From: Solirubrobacteraceae bacterium
Lineage (GTDB): Bacteria; Actinomycetota; Thermoleophilia; Solirubrobacterales; Solirubrobacteraceae
Assembly (NCBI GenBank): GCA_023230855.1
Contig: JALNWQ010000002.1
Coordinates: forward strand, 281,109 to 345,108
Direction: 5' to 3'
DNA length: 64,000 nt
How positions within the stretch are numbered: the stretch's first letter is position 1; every line of letters begins with the position of its first letter. The position numbers were made by a program, and so were the translations under genes. The notes under the pieces were generated by a model. The model saw only the letters and a program-made list of their open reading frames with translations, did no database searches and was not told the DNA's origin. This document shows, in pieces, positions 17,082-26,341 of this stretch.

Positions 17082-17984
17082 TCAGACCCGCAGGAACCGG
17101 CGTAGCGACAGGCCCGAGCCGAGGGCCGACACCGCGATGCTCGCGAGGACGAGCAGGCCGATGAGGGGTCCGAACGCGATCATGTCCGGCCGCGAGATGA
17201 GCGTCGCGATGCCCTCGAGCTGGTTGAGGATCGTGACCTTCGCCAGGCCGAGCAGGACGATCGCCAGCGCCCCGCCCGCCGCGCCGAGGATGAGGCCCTC
17301 GATGACGAACGGCCAGCGGATGAACGAGTCGGTCGCGCCGACGAGCTTCATGACCTCGACCTCGCGGCGACGCGAGAAGAGCGACAGCCGGATCGTGTTC
17401 GAGATGAGCAGGACGGTGGCGAGCACGAGCAGCGCGGCGAGCACGCCGAGGCCGAGCTTCAACGCCCCGGTGACCTTGACGATCTTGTTCGTCTCGGACT
17501 TCGACGCCTTGACCTCGCCGATCGCCGCGTCGAAGTTCGTCGGCTTGCCGCTGACGCCCTCGGGTCGCAGCGCCGCGAGGAGCTTGTCGACGTTGCCGGC
17601 GCTGTCGGGGGTCACGCGAAAGGTGTCCGGCAGCGGGTTCGTCTTGCCCAGCAGGGCGTAGGCCTCGGGGTTCTTCTTCTTCTCCTGCGCGTAGGCGCGC
17701 TCCTTCGACACGAACTCCACCGACTTGACGTGCGGGATCTCGGTCTGCAGCGCGGTCTGCACCCGGTCGATCTGCGCGTCGGTGGCCTTCGTCTTCATGA
17801 AGAGCTGGACCGTCACGCGGCCGCGGACGTCGTCGGCGGCGCCGTTGGCGAGCTGCACGGCCGGGATGAACACCCCGAGCACGAGGACGGTGAGGAGCAC
17901 CGCGGTGAGCGCGGCGAAGCTCGGGATCGGATTGCGACCGATCGAGCGGAGGGCTTCCTTGAAGAAGAACGAGACCTGGTTCAT
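17082..17984 (-). CDS. ftsX: Cell division ABC transporter permease FtsX
   Basis: 300 residues, started at the ATG at 17984, which has GAGG nine bases upstream and begins with the FtsX-like MNQVSFFFKEALRSIGRNP. One membrane helix at 23-45 is followed by the extracellular domain (DDVRGRVTVQLFMKTKATD ... KSVEFVSKERAYAQE), then three C-terminal helices. LFSRRREVEVMKLVGATDSF is the cytoplasmic coupling helix contacting FtsE. With FtsE it controls peptidoglycan hydrolases at the septum. A longer open frame runs far upstream on this strand but is not coding. Confidence 0.96.
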   Translation of the reverse strand: MNQVSFFFKEALRSIGRNPIPSFAALTAVLLTVLVLGVFIPAVQLANGAADDVRGRVTVQLFMKTKATDAQIDRVQTALQTEIPHVKSVEFVSKERAYAQEKKKNPEAYALLGKTNPLPDTFRVTPDSAGNVDKLLAALRPEGVSGKPTNFDAAIGEVKASKSETNKIVKVTGALKLGLGVLAALLVLATVLLISNTIRLSLFSRRREVEVMKLVGATDSFIRWPFVIEGLILGAAGGALAIVLLGLAKVTILNQLEGIATLISRPDMIAFGPLIGLLVLASIAVSALGSGLSLRRFLRV

Positions 17985-18028
17985 GCGGGACCTCAAGTGC
18001 GGGAGACGGGGCGGACGGCGGCGGGCGC

Positions 18029-18967
<939 letters not shown>

Positions 18968-19156
18968 ATCCAGGACGCAGGTTCGCAACCGGACCCCGCG
19001 ATTCCTGCAGGACGCCGTGCACTGCAACGTTCCGTGCAACGCCGCGTCCGGTCACGACCGCGGCCGGGCGCCCCGGCCCGCGTCGCCCGGCCGGTCGACC
19101 GACGACCGTCCGGCGCGCCCGCGCCGCGGCCCATCGCGGCGGTCGGACCGGCGCGA

Positions 19157-19162
19157 TAGCGT
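19157..19162 (+). promoter_or_regulatory. Putative -10 element of the M16 protease gene
   Basis: TAGCGT, seven bases before the GTG at 19170; no Shine-Dalgarno. Confidence 0.4.
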
Positions 19163-19169
19163 CCCGCGC

Positions 19170-20432
19170 GTGCCCGAGATCCGCTCCACCGTCGCCCCCA
19201 ACGGCCTGCCCGTCCACCGGATCGCGCTGCCGGGGACGCGCACCCTCACGGCCCTCGTCGCGTTCGACGCCGGGGCGCGCACCGAGCGGCCGGACGAGAA
19301 CGGCATCGCCCACTTCCTCGAGCACCTCGTGTTCAAGGGCGGCGAGATCTACGACGACTACCGCAAGGTCAACGAGACCGCCGAGCGGATGGGGGGCGTG
19401 CTCAACGCCTACACGTCGCACAGCCTCGTCGCGTTCCACATCACCGTCCGCGCCGAGTCCGCCGAGCCGGCCCTCGACCTGCTGACGGACTTCGCCGGTC
19501 GGCCGCACGTCGACGCGGACGAGCTCGACAAGGAGCGCGGCGTCGTCATCCAGGAGATCGCCCGGTACCACGACCAGCCGGCGGCGCTCGCCGAGATGCT
19601 CGTCGACGAGGCGACGTTCGGCGACCATCCCCTGGGTCGCCCGGTGCTCGGTCCCGAGGAGCACCTGCGGACGTTCACCCGCGACCAGGTGCTGGCGTTC
19701 CGCGACCGCCGCTGGTCGGGCCGCACCGGTGGCGCGTTCCTCGTCGGCGACGTCGGGAGCCTGCCCGACGACGACCGGCTGCACGAGCTGTTCGCCCGGT
19801 TCCCGGACGTCGCCCCGGACGGCCCCGCGGACCCGGTGCCCGCCGCACGGACCGAGGTCGTCGTGCAGGAGCGCGACACGAACCAGTCGCACCTGCGGTT
19901 CACCTACCGGCCGGACCTCGACGCGTCCGACCCGGCGGTGCGCTCGGCGCTCACGATCTACGGCACGCTGCTGGGCGGGTCGATGGGCTCGCGCCTGTTC
20001 GACGAGATCCGCGAGCAGCGCGGCCTGGCGTACTCGGTGTCGGCGTCGGCGTGGTCGATCGGTGACGCGCTGCAGCTGCAGCTCTCCGCCGGGCTCGACT
20101 CGTCGAAGTGCCTCGAGGCGTACGCGCGGATGCGCGAGATCGTCGCCGAGCTCCACGAGGACGGCCCGACCGAGGAGGAGGTCGAGCGGGCACGGGCGTA
20201 CGCCGCCGGCCGGCTCGTCCTGGCGTTCGAGAACAGCGGCGCGGTCGCCCGTCACGCGGCGACGCAGGCGATCGTCCACGGCCAGTCGCTCGATCCGGAC
20301 GATGCGATCGCCGGCCTCGACGCGGTGACCTTCGACGCGGTCCGCGAGGTGGCGGCCCGGGTCGACCCGGACGCCGCGGCCGTCGCCTGCGTCGGCCCCC
20401 ACGCGGCCGGCGACTTCGGCTGGTCGCGCTAG
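19170..20432 (+). CDS. M16-family zinc protease (pitrilysin-like)
   Basis: 420 residues from the GTG at 19170, where the homology starts (PEIRSTVAPNGLPVHRI). The inverted zinc motif is HFLEHLVFKG (HxxEH), and the third ligand lies in ELDKERGVVIQEIARY about 75 residues later. The second half is the non-catalytic M16_C domain with RGLAYSVSASAW. This one-chain form resembles the bacterial processing-protease-like proteins (YmxG/PepR type) that act on peptides in the cytoplasm. It is divergent from ftsE and converges with nadA, 17 bases apart, with no strong hairpin between them. Confidence 0.92.
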   Translation: MPEIRSTVAPNGLPVHRIALPGTRTLTALVAFDAGARTERPDENGIAHFLEHLVFKGGEIYDDYRKVNETAERMGGVLNAYTSHSLVAFHITVRAESAEPALDLLTDFAGRPHVDADELDKERGVVIQEIARYHDQPAALAEMLVDEATFGDHPLGRPVLGPEEHLRTFTRDQVLAFRDRRWSGRTGGAFLVGDVGSLPDDDRLHELFARFPDVAPDGPADPVPAARTEVVVQERDTNQSHLRFTYRPDLDASDPAVRSALTIYGTLLGGSMGSRLFDEIREQRGLAYSVSASAWSIGDALQLQLSAGLDSSKCLEAYARMREIVAELHEDGPTEEEVERARAYAAGRLVLAFENSGAVARHAATQAIVHGQSLDPDDAIAGLDAVTFDAVREVAARVDPDAAAVACVGPHAAGDFGWSR

Positions 20433-20449
20433 GAGCCCCGCCGTACGGG

Positions 20450-21565
20450 CTACTCGCCGCCGAGCGGGGCGTTCGCGTCGCGGCCGATCGCGATCATCCG
20501 CTCGATCGACAGCCGCGCCCGGTCGGCGACGTCCTGCGGCACGTCGACCACGCCGGTCCCGTCGCGTAGGACGTCGCGGACCTTGGGCAGCGTGATCATC
20601 TTCATGTAGCCGCAGGCCGCCTGCGTGTTGGCGGGGATGAAGTCGACGTCGGGGGCGGCCATCCGCAGCGGGTGGAGCATGCCGGTCTCGGTGGCGACGA
20701 TCGCGGTGCGCCGCGGGGCGCCCTCGCCGTCGCCGCGGGCCTTCTCGGCCTGGTCGTGGGCGAAGTCGAGCATCCCGCCGGTCGAGAGCATGTGCACGCC
20801 CGACGTGTCGACGTCGCCGGCGGCGACGTACTCCATGACCTGCGTCGAGCAGCCGCACTCCGGGTGGATGAGGAAGTCGGCGTCGGGGTGCAGGCCACGC
20901 ACCGCGTCGATGTCGGACGGCCGGATCCCGGCGTGGACGTGGCACTCCCCGTCCCAGACGTGGAACCCCGTGATCGGCGGCCGGCCGGCGGCGGCGCGGT
21001 CGGCGTTGATCCGCTTCTGGACGAACGACCCGAGGAACATGTCGGGACCGAAGAGGATCTCGGTGTCCTCGCCGTGCTCGCGGTAGATGTGCTCGATGAC
21101 GGGCACCGCGTTGCCGGAGGTGACGCAGTAGTCGGTGAGCGCCTTGACCTCGGCGGTCGTGTTGACGTACATCGCGGTGACCGCCCCCGGGTGCTGCGCC
21201 TGCCACTCGCGGAGCTGATCGGGCGTGATCGAGTCGGCGAGCGAGCAGCCGGCCTTGACGTCGGGGATGAGGACGGTCTTGTCGGGGCTCAGTACCGACG
21301 CCGACTCGGCCATGAAGTGCACGCCGCAGAAGACGATGACGTCGGCGTCGGTCTTCGCCGCCTCGATCGACAGGCCGAGCGAGTCGCCCACGACGTCGGC
21401 GACGTCCTGGATCTCGGGCAGCTGGTAGTTGTGGGCGAGGATCACCGCGTTCTTCGCCTTCGCGAGCGCGCGGATCTCCTCGCGCAACGCGGTCAGCTCG
21501 GCGACGCCCAGCTCCGGAACGCCGGCGCGGACCGGATCGGGGGCCATCGGAAGAGGGGTCGTCAC
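20450..21565 (-). CDS. nadA: Quinolinate synthase A
   Basis: 371 residues from a GTG that overlaps the nadC stop (GTGA). Three cysteines expected to bind the [4Fe-4S] cluster are in VFCGVHFMAES, HPECGCSTQ and AACGYMKMITL. The family start LAKAKNAVILAHNYQLPEIQ is present, as is ADSITPDQLREW. NadA condenses iminoaspartate with dihydroxyacetone phosphate to quinolinate in de novo NAD synthesis. nadB, which makes iminoaspartate, is not in the window. The product is the substrate of the neighbouring NadC. Confidence 0.97.
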   Translation of the reverse strand: MTTPLPMAPDPVRAGVPELGVAELTALREEIRALAKAKNAVILAHNYQLPEIQDVADVVGDSLGLSIEAAKTDADVIVFCGVHFMAESASVLSPDKTVLIPDVKAGCSLADSITPDQLREWQAQHPGAVTAMYVNTTAEVKALTDYCVTSGNAVPVIEHIYREHGEDTEILFGPDMFLGSFVQKRINADRAAAGRPPITGFHVWDGECHVHAGIRPSDIDAVRGLHPDADFLIHPECGCSTQVMEYVAAGDVDTSGVHMLSTGGMLDFAHDQAEKARGDGEGAPRRTAIVATETGMLHPLRMAAPDVDFIPANTQAACGYMKMITLPKVRDVLRDGTGVVDVPQDVADRARLSIERMIAIGRDANAPLGGE

Positions 21566-22425
21566 GGCAGCGGCTCCAGGATCAGCGACAGGTCCAGTAC
21601 CGGGGCCGAATGGGTCAGCGCTCCGGCGGAGATGAAGTCTACGCCGGTCGCCGCGATGGCCCCTACGGTGCCGAGGTTCACGTTGCCCGACGCTTCGAGC
21701 GCGAACCGTCCGCCGGTCAACGCGACCGCGTCACGCAGCTGCTCGGTCGTCATGTTGTCGAGCAGGACGCGGAACCGATCGGCGGCCAGGCCCGCCTCCT
21801 CGGCGGCGGCGAGCGCCTCCCGCACCTCGTCGAGGTCGCGGCACTCCGACACGATCGGCAGGTCGGGCCGGCTGGCGTGCGCGGCATGGACCGCGGCCCC
21901 GACCCCGCCGGCCATCGCCGCGTGGTTCTCCTTGATGAGGATCTGGTCGTAGAGGCCGACGCGGTGGTTGCCCCCGCCCCCGTCGCGGACGGCGCGCTTC
22001 TCGAGCATGCGCAGGGTCGGGGTCGTCTTGCGGGTGTCGAGGACGACGGCGTCGGTGCCGCGCACCGCGTCGACGTACCGGCGGGTGAGGGTCGCGATCC
22101 CCGACAGCCGTCCCATGAAGTTCAGCGCCGTCCGCTCGCCGGCGAGGAGCGCGCGGGCGTTGCCGGTGGCCCGCAGGACGGGCCCACCCTCGCGCCAGCG
22201 ACCGTCGGGGACGAGCCGCTCGACGGTGACGTCGGGATCGACGGTCCGCAGGGTGCTGACGGCGACGTCGGTCCCGGACACGACGCCCGGGGCCTTCTGC
22301 GTGATCGTCGCGACCGCCCGTAGGTCGGGGGGCACGGTCGCGAGGCTCGTCGCGTCGCCGTCGCCCAGGTCCTCGGCGAGGGCGCGGGCGATGAGGTCCT
22401 CGACGGCTTCGGGGGCGCGCGACAT
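21562..22425 (-). CDS. nadC: Nicotinate-nucleotide pyrophosphorylase (carboxylating)
   Basis: 287 residues, normal length. Motifs in order: RALAEDLGDGDATS, ALNFMGRLSGIATLTRR, VLDTRKTTPTLRMLEKRAV, GGGGNHRVGLYDQILIKENH and the C-terminal FALEASGNVNLGTVG. It converts quinolinate and PRPP to nicotinate mononucleotide. The ATG at 22425 has GGAGG close upstream; TATCCT lies ten bases before it, so the leader would be very short. It is translationally coupled to nadA by a four-base overlap. Confidence 0.97.
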   Translation of the reverse strand: MSRAPEAVEDLIARALAEDLGDGDATSLATVPPDLRAVATITQKAPGVVSGTDVAVSTLRTVDPDVTVERLVPDGRWREGGPVLRATGNARALLAGERTALNFMGRLSGIATLTRRYVDAVRGTDAVVLDTRKTTPTLRMLEKRAVRDGGGGNHRVGLYDQILIKENHAAMAGGVGAAVHAAHASRPDLPIVSECRDLDEVREALAAAEEAGLAADRFRVLLDNMTTEQLRDAVALTGGRFALEASGNVNLGTVGAIAATGVDFISAGALTHSAPVLDLSLILEPLP

Positions 22426-22435
22426 CACGCCTCCG

Positions 22436-22441
22436 AGGATA
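22436..22441 (-). promoter_or_regulatory. Putative -10 element of nadCA
   Basis: TATCCT, ten bases before the nadC ATG. A GGAGG sequence lies between, so this may be a short-leader rather than leaderless promoter. Confidence 0.35.
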
Positions 22442-22469
22442 CGTCCCCGCGCCCCCGACCCGCGGTGGC

Positions 22470-23630
22470 CTACAGGCCGAGCGTCTTGGCGATGATGTTG
22501 CGCTGGATGTCGTTCGTGCCGCCGAACGTCGTGGCGACGAGCGAGAACGGCACCTGCCGGGCGATGTCGTACTCCAGCGCGTAGCCGTAGCCGCCGTGGA
22601 TCTTGAACGCGGCGTTGACGGTGCGCTCGGCGACCTCGGTCGCCCACACCTTCGCCATCGACGCCTCCTTGGGGAAGAGCGCGGTGGGGTTGCGGGCGAC
22701 GTCGCCGGCGACCTTGTAGACGAGCAGCCGGGCCAGCTCGACCTCGGTCGCCATGTCGGCCAGGCGGTGCTGCTGGACCTGGAACGTGCCGATCGGCCGG
22801 CCGAACTGCACGCGGTCCTTGGCGTACTGCAGCGCCCCCTCGAACGCCCGCGTGGCCTGACCGACGGCGATCGCGCCGATGATGAGCCGCTCGACGTTGA
22901 GGCCCGACGTGAGCTGCAGCCAGCCGTTGCCGACCTGGCCGAGGACCGCGTCGTCGTCGACGACGACGTCGTCGAGGTAGACGTAGTTCACCTCGTCGGC
23001 GCCGCCCATGGTCTCGATCCGCTCGACCTTCACGCCGTCGGCCTTCGGGTCGACCCAGATCATCGCCAGGCCCTCGTGCTTCTTCGCGCTCGAGTCGGTC
23101 GCGGCGTCGCGACAGACGATGAGGATGCGGTCGGCGATGTGGGCGTTGGAGATCCACACCTTCACGCCGTTGAGCTTCCAACCACCCTCGACCTTCTCGG
23201 CCTTCGTCGTCAGCGACGCCACGTCGGACCCCGACTCGGGCTCGGACATCGCGATCGCCTCGACCCCGCCGGCGGCGACGTTGCCCAGGACCAGCTGCTT
23301 CTGCTCCTCGGTCCCGAACTTCTGGACCGCGCCTGCGACGATGAGCGACACGGCGTAGGCGCCGATCGGCGCCCCGGCCTTCATCATCTCCTCGAGCAGG
23401 ATCATCTCCTCGACGATCCCGCCGCCCGCGCCGCCGTACGCCTCCTCGATGCTCGGCCCGAGCAGGCCCGCCTCGCCGAGCTTGCGGCTCAGCTCGTCGC
23501 TGTGGTGCTTCTTATGACCGTCGGTCAGGCGCTCGAGCTGCTCGGCGCTGCCGCATTCGCGGGCGAAGACGTCGCGCAGCGCGTCACGGTAGGCCTGCTG
23601 CTCGTCGGTGAAGGTGAAGTCGATCGCCAT
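22470..23630 (-). CDS. Acyl-CoA dehydrogenase
   Basis: 386 residues, standard length. FAD/substrate motifs are IAMSEPESGSDVASL and KVWISNAHIADRI. Near the C-terminus, where many family members have the catalytic Glu in YEGT, this protein reads TTFGGTNDIQRNII. The Glu in LNVERLIIGA (helix G) is therefore the likely base, as in isovaleryl-CoA-type dehydrogenases. Electrons would go to ETF, whose genes are near the other end of the window. The acyl chain preference is unknown. TACGAT lies seven bases before the ATG. Confidence 0.93.
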   Translation of the reverse strand: MAIDFTFTDEQQAYRDALRDVFARECGSAEQLERLTDGHKKHHSDELSRKLGEAGLLGPSIEEAYGGAGGGIVEEMILLEEMMKAGAPIGAYAVSLIVAGAVQKFGTEEQKQLVLGNVAAGGVEAIAMSEPESGSDVASLTTKAEKVEGGWKLNGVKVWISNAHIADRILIVCRDAATDSSAKKHEGLAMIWVDPKADGVKVERIETMGGADEVNYVYLDDVVVDDDAVLGQVGNGWLQLTSGLNVERLIIGAIAVGQATRAFEGALQYAKDRVQFGRPIGTFQVQQHRLADMATEVELARLLVYKVAGDVARNPTALFPKEASMAKVWATEVAERTVNAAFKIHGGYGYALEYDIARQVPFSLVATTFGGTNDIQRNIIAKTLGL

Positions 23631-23637
23631 GGCGGCG

Positions 23638-23643
23638 ATCGTA
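23638..23643 (-). promoter_or_regulatory. Putative -10 element of the acyl-CoA dehydrogenase gene
   Basis: TACGAT, seven bases before the ATG at 23630. Confidence 0.4.
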
Positions 23644-23767
23644 CTGGCTGGCTGGCCAACTTAGAAGGCCGGGCCGCGCACCGGCGCCGCCCGGACCGCA
23701 CGGAGGGCCGTCCCCACGCCGTGGAGGTCGGTCGCCACCCCGTCCGGGGCGGCCGGGCGGCGCTCGA

Positions 23768-24868
23768 CTACGCCTGGGACTGCTGCAGCAGCCAGGCGCG
23801 CACGAACTGGTCCAGGTCGCCGTCGAGCACCTGCTGGACGTTGCCGGTCTCGACCCCGGTCCGCAGGTCCTTCACCATCGTGTACGGGTTGAGGACGTAC
23901 GAGCGGATCTGCGATCCCCAGCCGACGTCCTGCGCCTCGCCCTTCTCGCGCGAGATCTCCTCCTGCCGCTCGCGCTCCTTCTGCTCCACGATCTTCGCGT
24001 AGAGCATCTTCATCGCCGTCTCCTTGTTCGCCGTCTGCGAGCGCTCCTGCTGGCAGGCGACGACGATCCCGGTCGGCTGGTGGGTCAGCCGGACCGCCGA
24101 GTCGGTCTTGTTCACGTGCTGGCCACCGGCGCCGGACGCGCGGTACGTGTCGACGCGGAGATCCTCGTCGCGGATCTCGATGTCGCCGATCTCGTCGACG
24201 ACCGGGGCGACCTCCAGGCCGGCGAACGCCGTCTGGCGCCGTCCCTGCGAGTCGAACGGCGAGATCCGCACGAGCCGGTGCACGCCCCGCTCCGCCCCGA
24301 ACAGGCCGTAGGCGTGGTCGCCCTGCGCCCGGAACGTCGCCGACTTGATCCCCGCCTGCTCCCCGGCCGACGCCTCGAGCAGGTCGACCTTGAACCCGCG
24401 CGCCTCCGCCCACTTCATCTGCATCCGCAGGACCATCTCGGCCCAGTCCTGGGCGTCGGTGCCGCCCGCGCCGGCGTTGACGGTGACGAGCGCGTCCCCG
24501 GCGTCGTACGGTCCGCTGAAGAGCCGCTCCTCCTCGAGGTCGGCCAGCCGCGCCTCGATCGAGTCGAGCTGCTCGACGAGCTCCCCGGCCAGGTCCTCGT
24601 CCTCCTCGGCGAGCTCGAGCAGCCCGTCGAGGTCGTCCAGGTCGGACTCCAGGCCGTCGTGGACCGCGAGCTTGCGCGACGCGCGCGAGTGCTCCGAGCT
24701 CGTCTTCGCCGCCCGGTCCGCGTCGTCCCAGAAGTCGGCCGCGCCCATGAGCCCCTCGAGCTCGGCGATCCGGGCCCGCAGCTCGTCCGGACGCAGGTGC
24801 GGCACGAGGACGGCGAACCGCTCGCGAGCGTCGGTGATGCGCTGGGGGGCGGACTCGGGAACGGCCAT
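23768..24868 (-). CDS. prfB: Peptide chain release factor 2
   Basis: 366 residues. The stop-codon recognition tripeptide SPF is in VRISPFDSQGRRQT, and the catalytic GGQ in SGAGGQHVNKTDSAVR. It ends termination at UGA and UAA. The frame is continuous from the ATG, so the autoregulatory +1 frameshift known from E. coli is absent, as in other actinomycetes. TAGCGT lies nine bases before the ATG, with no Shine-Dalgarno. A divergent promoter with the same hexamer drives the coiled-coil gene at 24950. Confidence 0.97.
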   Translation of the reverse strand: MAVPESAPQRITDARERFAVLVPHLRPDELRARIAELEGLMGAADFWDDADRAAKTSSEHSRASRKLAVHDGLESDLDDLDGLLELAEEDEDLAGELVEQLDSIEARLADLEEERLFSGPYDAGDALVTVNAGAGGTDAQDWAEMVLRMQMKWAEARGFKVDLLEASAGEQAGIKSATFRAQGDHAYGLFGAERGVHRLVRISPFDSQGRRQTAFAGLEVAPVVDEIGDIEIRDEDLRVDTYRASGAGGQHVNKTDSAVRLTHQPTGIVVACQQERSQTANKETAMKMLYAKIVEQKERERQEEISREKGEAQDVGWGSQIRSYVLNPYTMVKDLRTGVETGNVQQVLDGDLDQFVRAWLLQQSQA

Positions 24869-24877
24869 CGCGGGCCG

Positions 24878-24883
24878 ACGCTA
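24878..24883 (-). promoter_or_regulatory. Putative -10 element of prfB
   Basis: TAGCGT on the minus strand, nine bases before the ATG. Confidence 0.45.
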
Positions 24884-24937
24884 GCAGCGCCCGCGCCGCC
24901 CACGCACGCCCGCTCCCCCGGGCGCCCTTCCCGGCGG

Positions 24938-24943
24938 TAGCGT
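24938..24943 (+). promoter_or_regulatory. Putative -10 element of the coiled-coil gene
   Basis: TAGCGT, six bases before the ATG at 24950; exact leaderless spacing. Confidence 0.45.
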
Positions 24944-24949
24944 GCGCGC

Positions 24950-25447
24950 ATGGCGCTGGGCATCCCCGAGCTTCCGATCGGACTCGTCACCCGGGCCCTC
25001 GACGACATCAACCGGGTCGCCAGGACGCTCGCCGCGGTGCCCGCGGCGCTCGACCGCGTCGACCGGCGCGCCGACGACCTGCTGCGCACCGGCGAGCGGC
25101 TCCTCATCCTCGGCGACCGGATGGTCCAGCTCGGCGAGCGGCTCGACGACCACGCACGGGCGGTGCTCGAGCTCGGCGACCGCGTCGTCGGCCCCGGCGC
25201 CGACATCGTCGCGCTCGGCGGCCGGGTCGAGGAGCGGGTCCTGGAGTTCCACCACGACGCGGCCGAGCTCGCCGGCCAGGCGCGCGAGCTGAGCGACCGG
25301 GTCGCCGAGCTGTCGGGCGCCCTGCCGATGGTCGACCGCTCGTCCGTCGCGCTCCAGCCGCTCGAGGCCGTCGCCGACCGCCTGACGACGATCGCCGACC
25401 GGCTCACCCGCCGCCGGCCCGGCGGTGACGCCGGCTCGACCCCCTGA
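24950..25447 (+). CDS. Predicted coiled-coil protein of unknown function
   Basis: 165 residues, almost wholly helical with heptad spacing of Leu, Val and Ala (RVDRRADDLLRTGERLLIL; GDRMVQLGERLDDHARAVLE), no Cys and no membrane segment. Repeated short blocks such as GDRM/GDRV and GERL suggest internal repeats. I do not recognise a family. It is the only plus-strand gene between secA and nadC, divergent from prfB and convergent with the Abi-alpha-like gene, 18 bases apart. Third-position G/C bias supports it as a real gene. A phasin-like or membrane-edge protein is possible but not shown. Confidence 0.75.
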   Translation: MALGIPELPIGLVTRALDDINRVARTLAAVPAALDRVDRRADDLLRTGERLLILGDRMVQLGERLDDHARAVLELGDRVVGPGADIVALGGRVEERVLEFHHDAAELAGQARELSDRVAELSGALPMVDRSSVALQPLEAVADRLTTIADRLTRRRPGGDAGSTP

Positions 25448-25465
25448 CGCAGCGGCCGGGGCGCG

Positions 25466-26341
25466 TCAGGTCCCGCGGTCGCTCGGACGCGGCCGGTCGG
25501 CGTCGCCCGGCCCCGCCCAGTCCGGCAGCGCGAGCCGGCAGAACTCCTCCCCGAACGGCGTCAGCAGGATGCTGCGCCGCACGGTGCGCGTGCCGCGGGC
25601 GGACCGCAGCGCGTCGAGGACGTCCGGCTGCGCCTCGAGGATCATGTACCGGGAGGGGTCGCTGATCGGCTCGCGCAGGTTGCGGATGAGGCCCAGGCGC
25701 TCGAGGTTGATGAGGTACGAGCACACCCGGTCGACGTAGTGCACGCCGGCGACGCTGCCGATCATCGTCAGCGTGTCCGCGACGAGCCGGCTGCTCGTGT
25801 ACAGGTTGGTGGCGACCCGCACGTCGACGGCGGGCTGGGGCCCCTGGTCGCGCAGCGCCATGAGGATCAGCGCCTCGTCCGGCGCGAGCTCCGACAGGAT
25901 CCGCGACGCCGCGGGATGCTGCGGCTCCTCGTACCGGGTGTCGTACGCCAGCCGGGTGAGCGCCTCGCCGCGCTCCCGCAGCGTCCGCGGTCGGGCGGTC
26001 TCGGGGTCGATCGGCCGGACCGCCTCGCCGCGCCGGGTGGTGACGTCGTCCCGCACCCCGAGCAGCTCGGCGGCGTAGGCCTGCAGCCGGGTGCCGGTCT
26101 CCTCGAGCAGCTGCGCGGGGGGCTCGCGATGGCGTGCCGCGTCGAGGAGCCGCTCGCTCGCCCGCAGCGACACGTCGACCCCCCACCGGGTGGCCCGCCA
26201 CCCGATCCCCCCGACGATGCGGACGAGCCCCGGCACCGCGGTGACGACCGACGCGACGCCCGTCCCGGGCTCGGCGGGGGCCGCCGGCGGCCGGGGGGCC
26301 TCGGGGTCGGGGTTGCTCGACGGGTCGGACATGGTCGTCAT
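25466..26341 (-). CDS. DUF4393 / Abi-alpha-like protein
   Basis: 291 residues. The C-terminal half has the pattern of the DUF4393 (Abi_alpha) family: LAPDEALILMALRDQGPQP, VCSYLINLERLGLI and RSILLTPFGEEFCRLALP. The N-terminus is disordered and Pro-rich; an amphipathic or weakly hydrophobic helix follows (VVTAVPGLVRIVGGIGW). Some family members were named for abortive-infection systems, but most have no tested function. Its start overlaps the stop of the DUF445 gene by one base (TGATG), implying a shared job at the membrane. I would not call it defence on this evidence alone. Confidence 0.72.
   Translation of the reverse strand: MTTMSDPSSNPDPEAPRPPAAPAEPGTGVASVVTAVPGLVRIVGGIGWRATRWGVDVSLRASERLLDAARHREPPAQLLEETGTRLQAYAAELLGVRDDVTTRRGEAVRPIDPETARPRTLRERGEALTRLAYDTRYEEPQHPAASRILSELAPDEALILMALRDQGPQPAVDVRVATNLYTSSRLVADTLTMIGSVAGVHYVDRVCSYLINLERLGLIRNLREPISDPSRYMILEAQPDVLDALRSARGTRTVRRSILLTPFGEEFCRLALPDWAGPGDADRPRPSDRGT

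Noticed and set aside
22470..23630. Acyl-CoA dehydrogenase inactive because the YEGT catalytic Glu is replaced (FGGT)
   Set aside because: The alternative catalytic Glu in helix G (NVERL) is present, as in isovaleryl-CoA-type enzymes.
23684..23763. 11-bp inverted repeat after prfB as a terminator
   Set aside because: The loop would be nearly 60 bases; weak compared with other hairpins here.
23768..24868. Programmed +1 frameshift in prfB
   Set aside because: The frame is continuous from ATG to stop and no early in-frame TGA is present; this RF2 has no frameshift.
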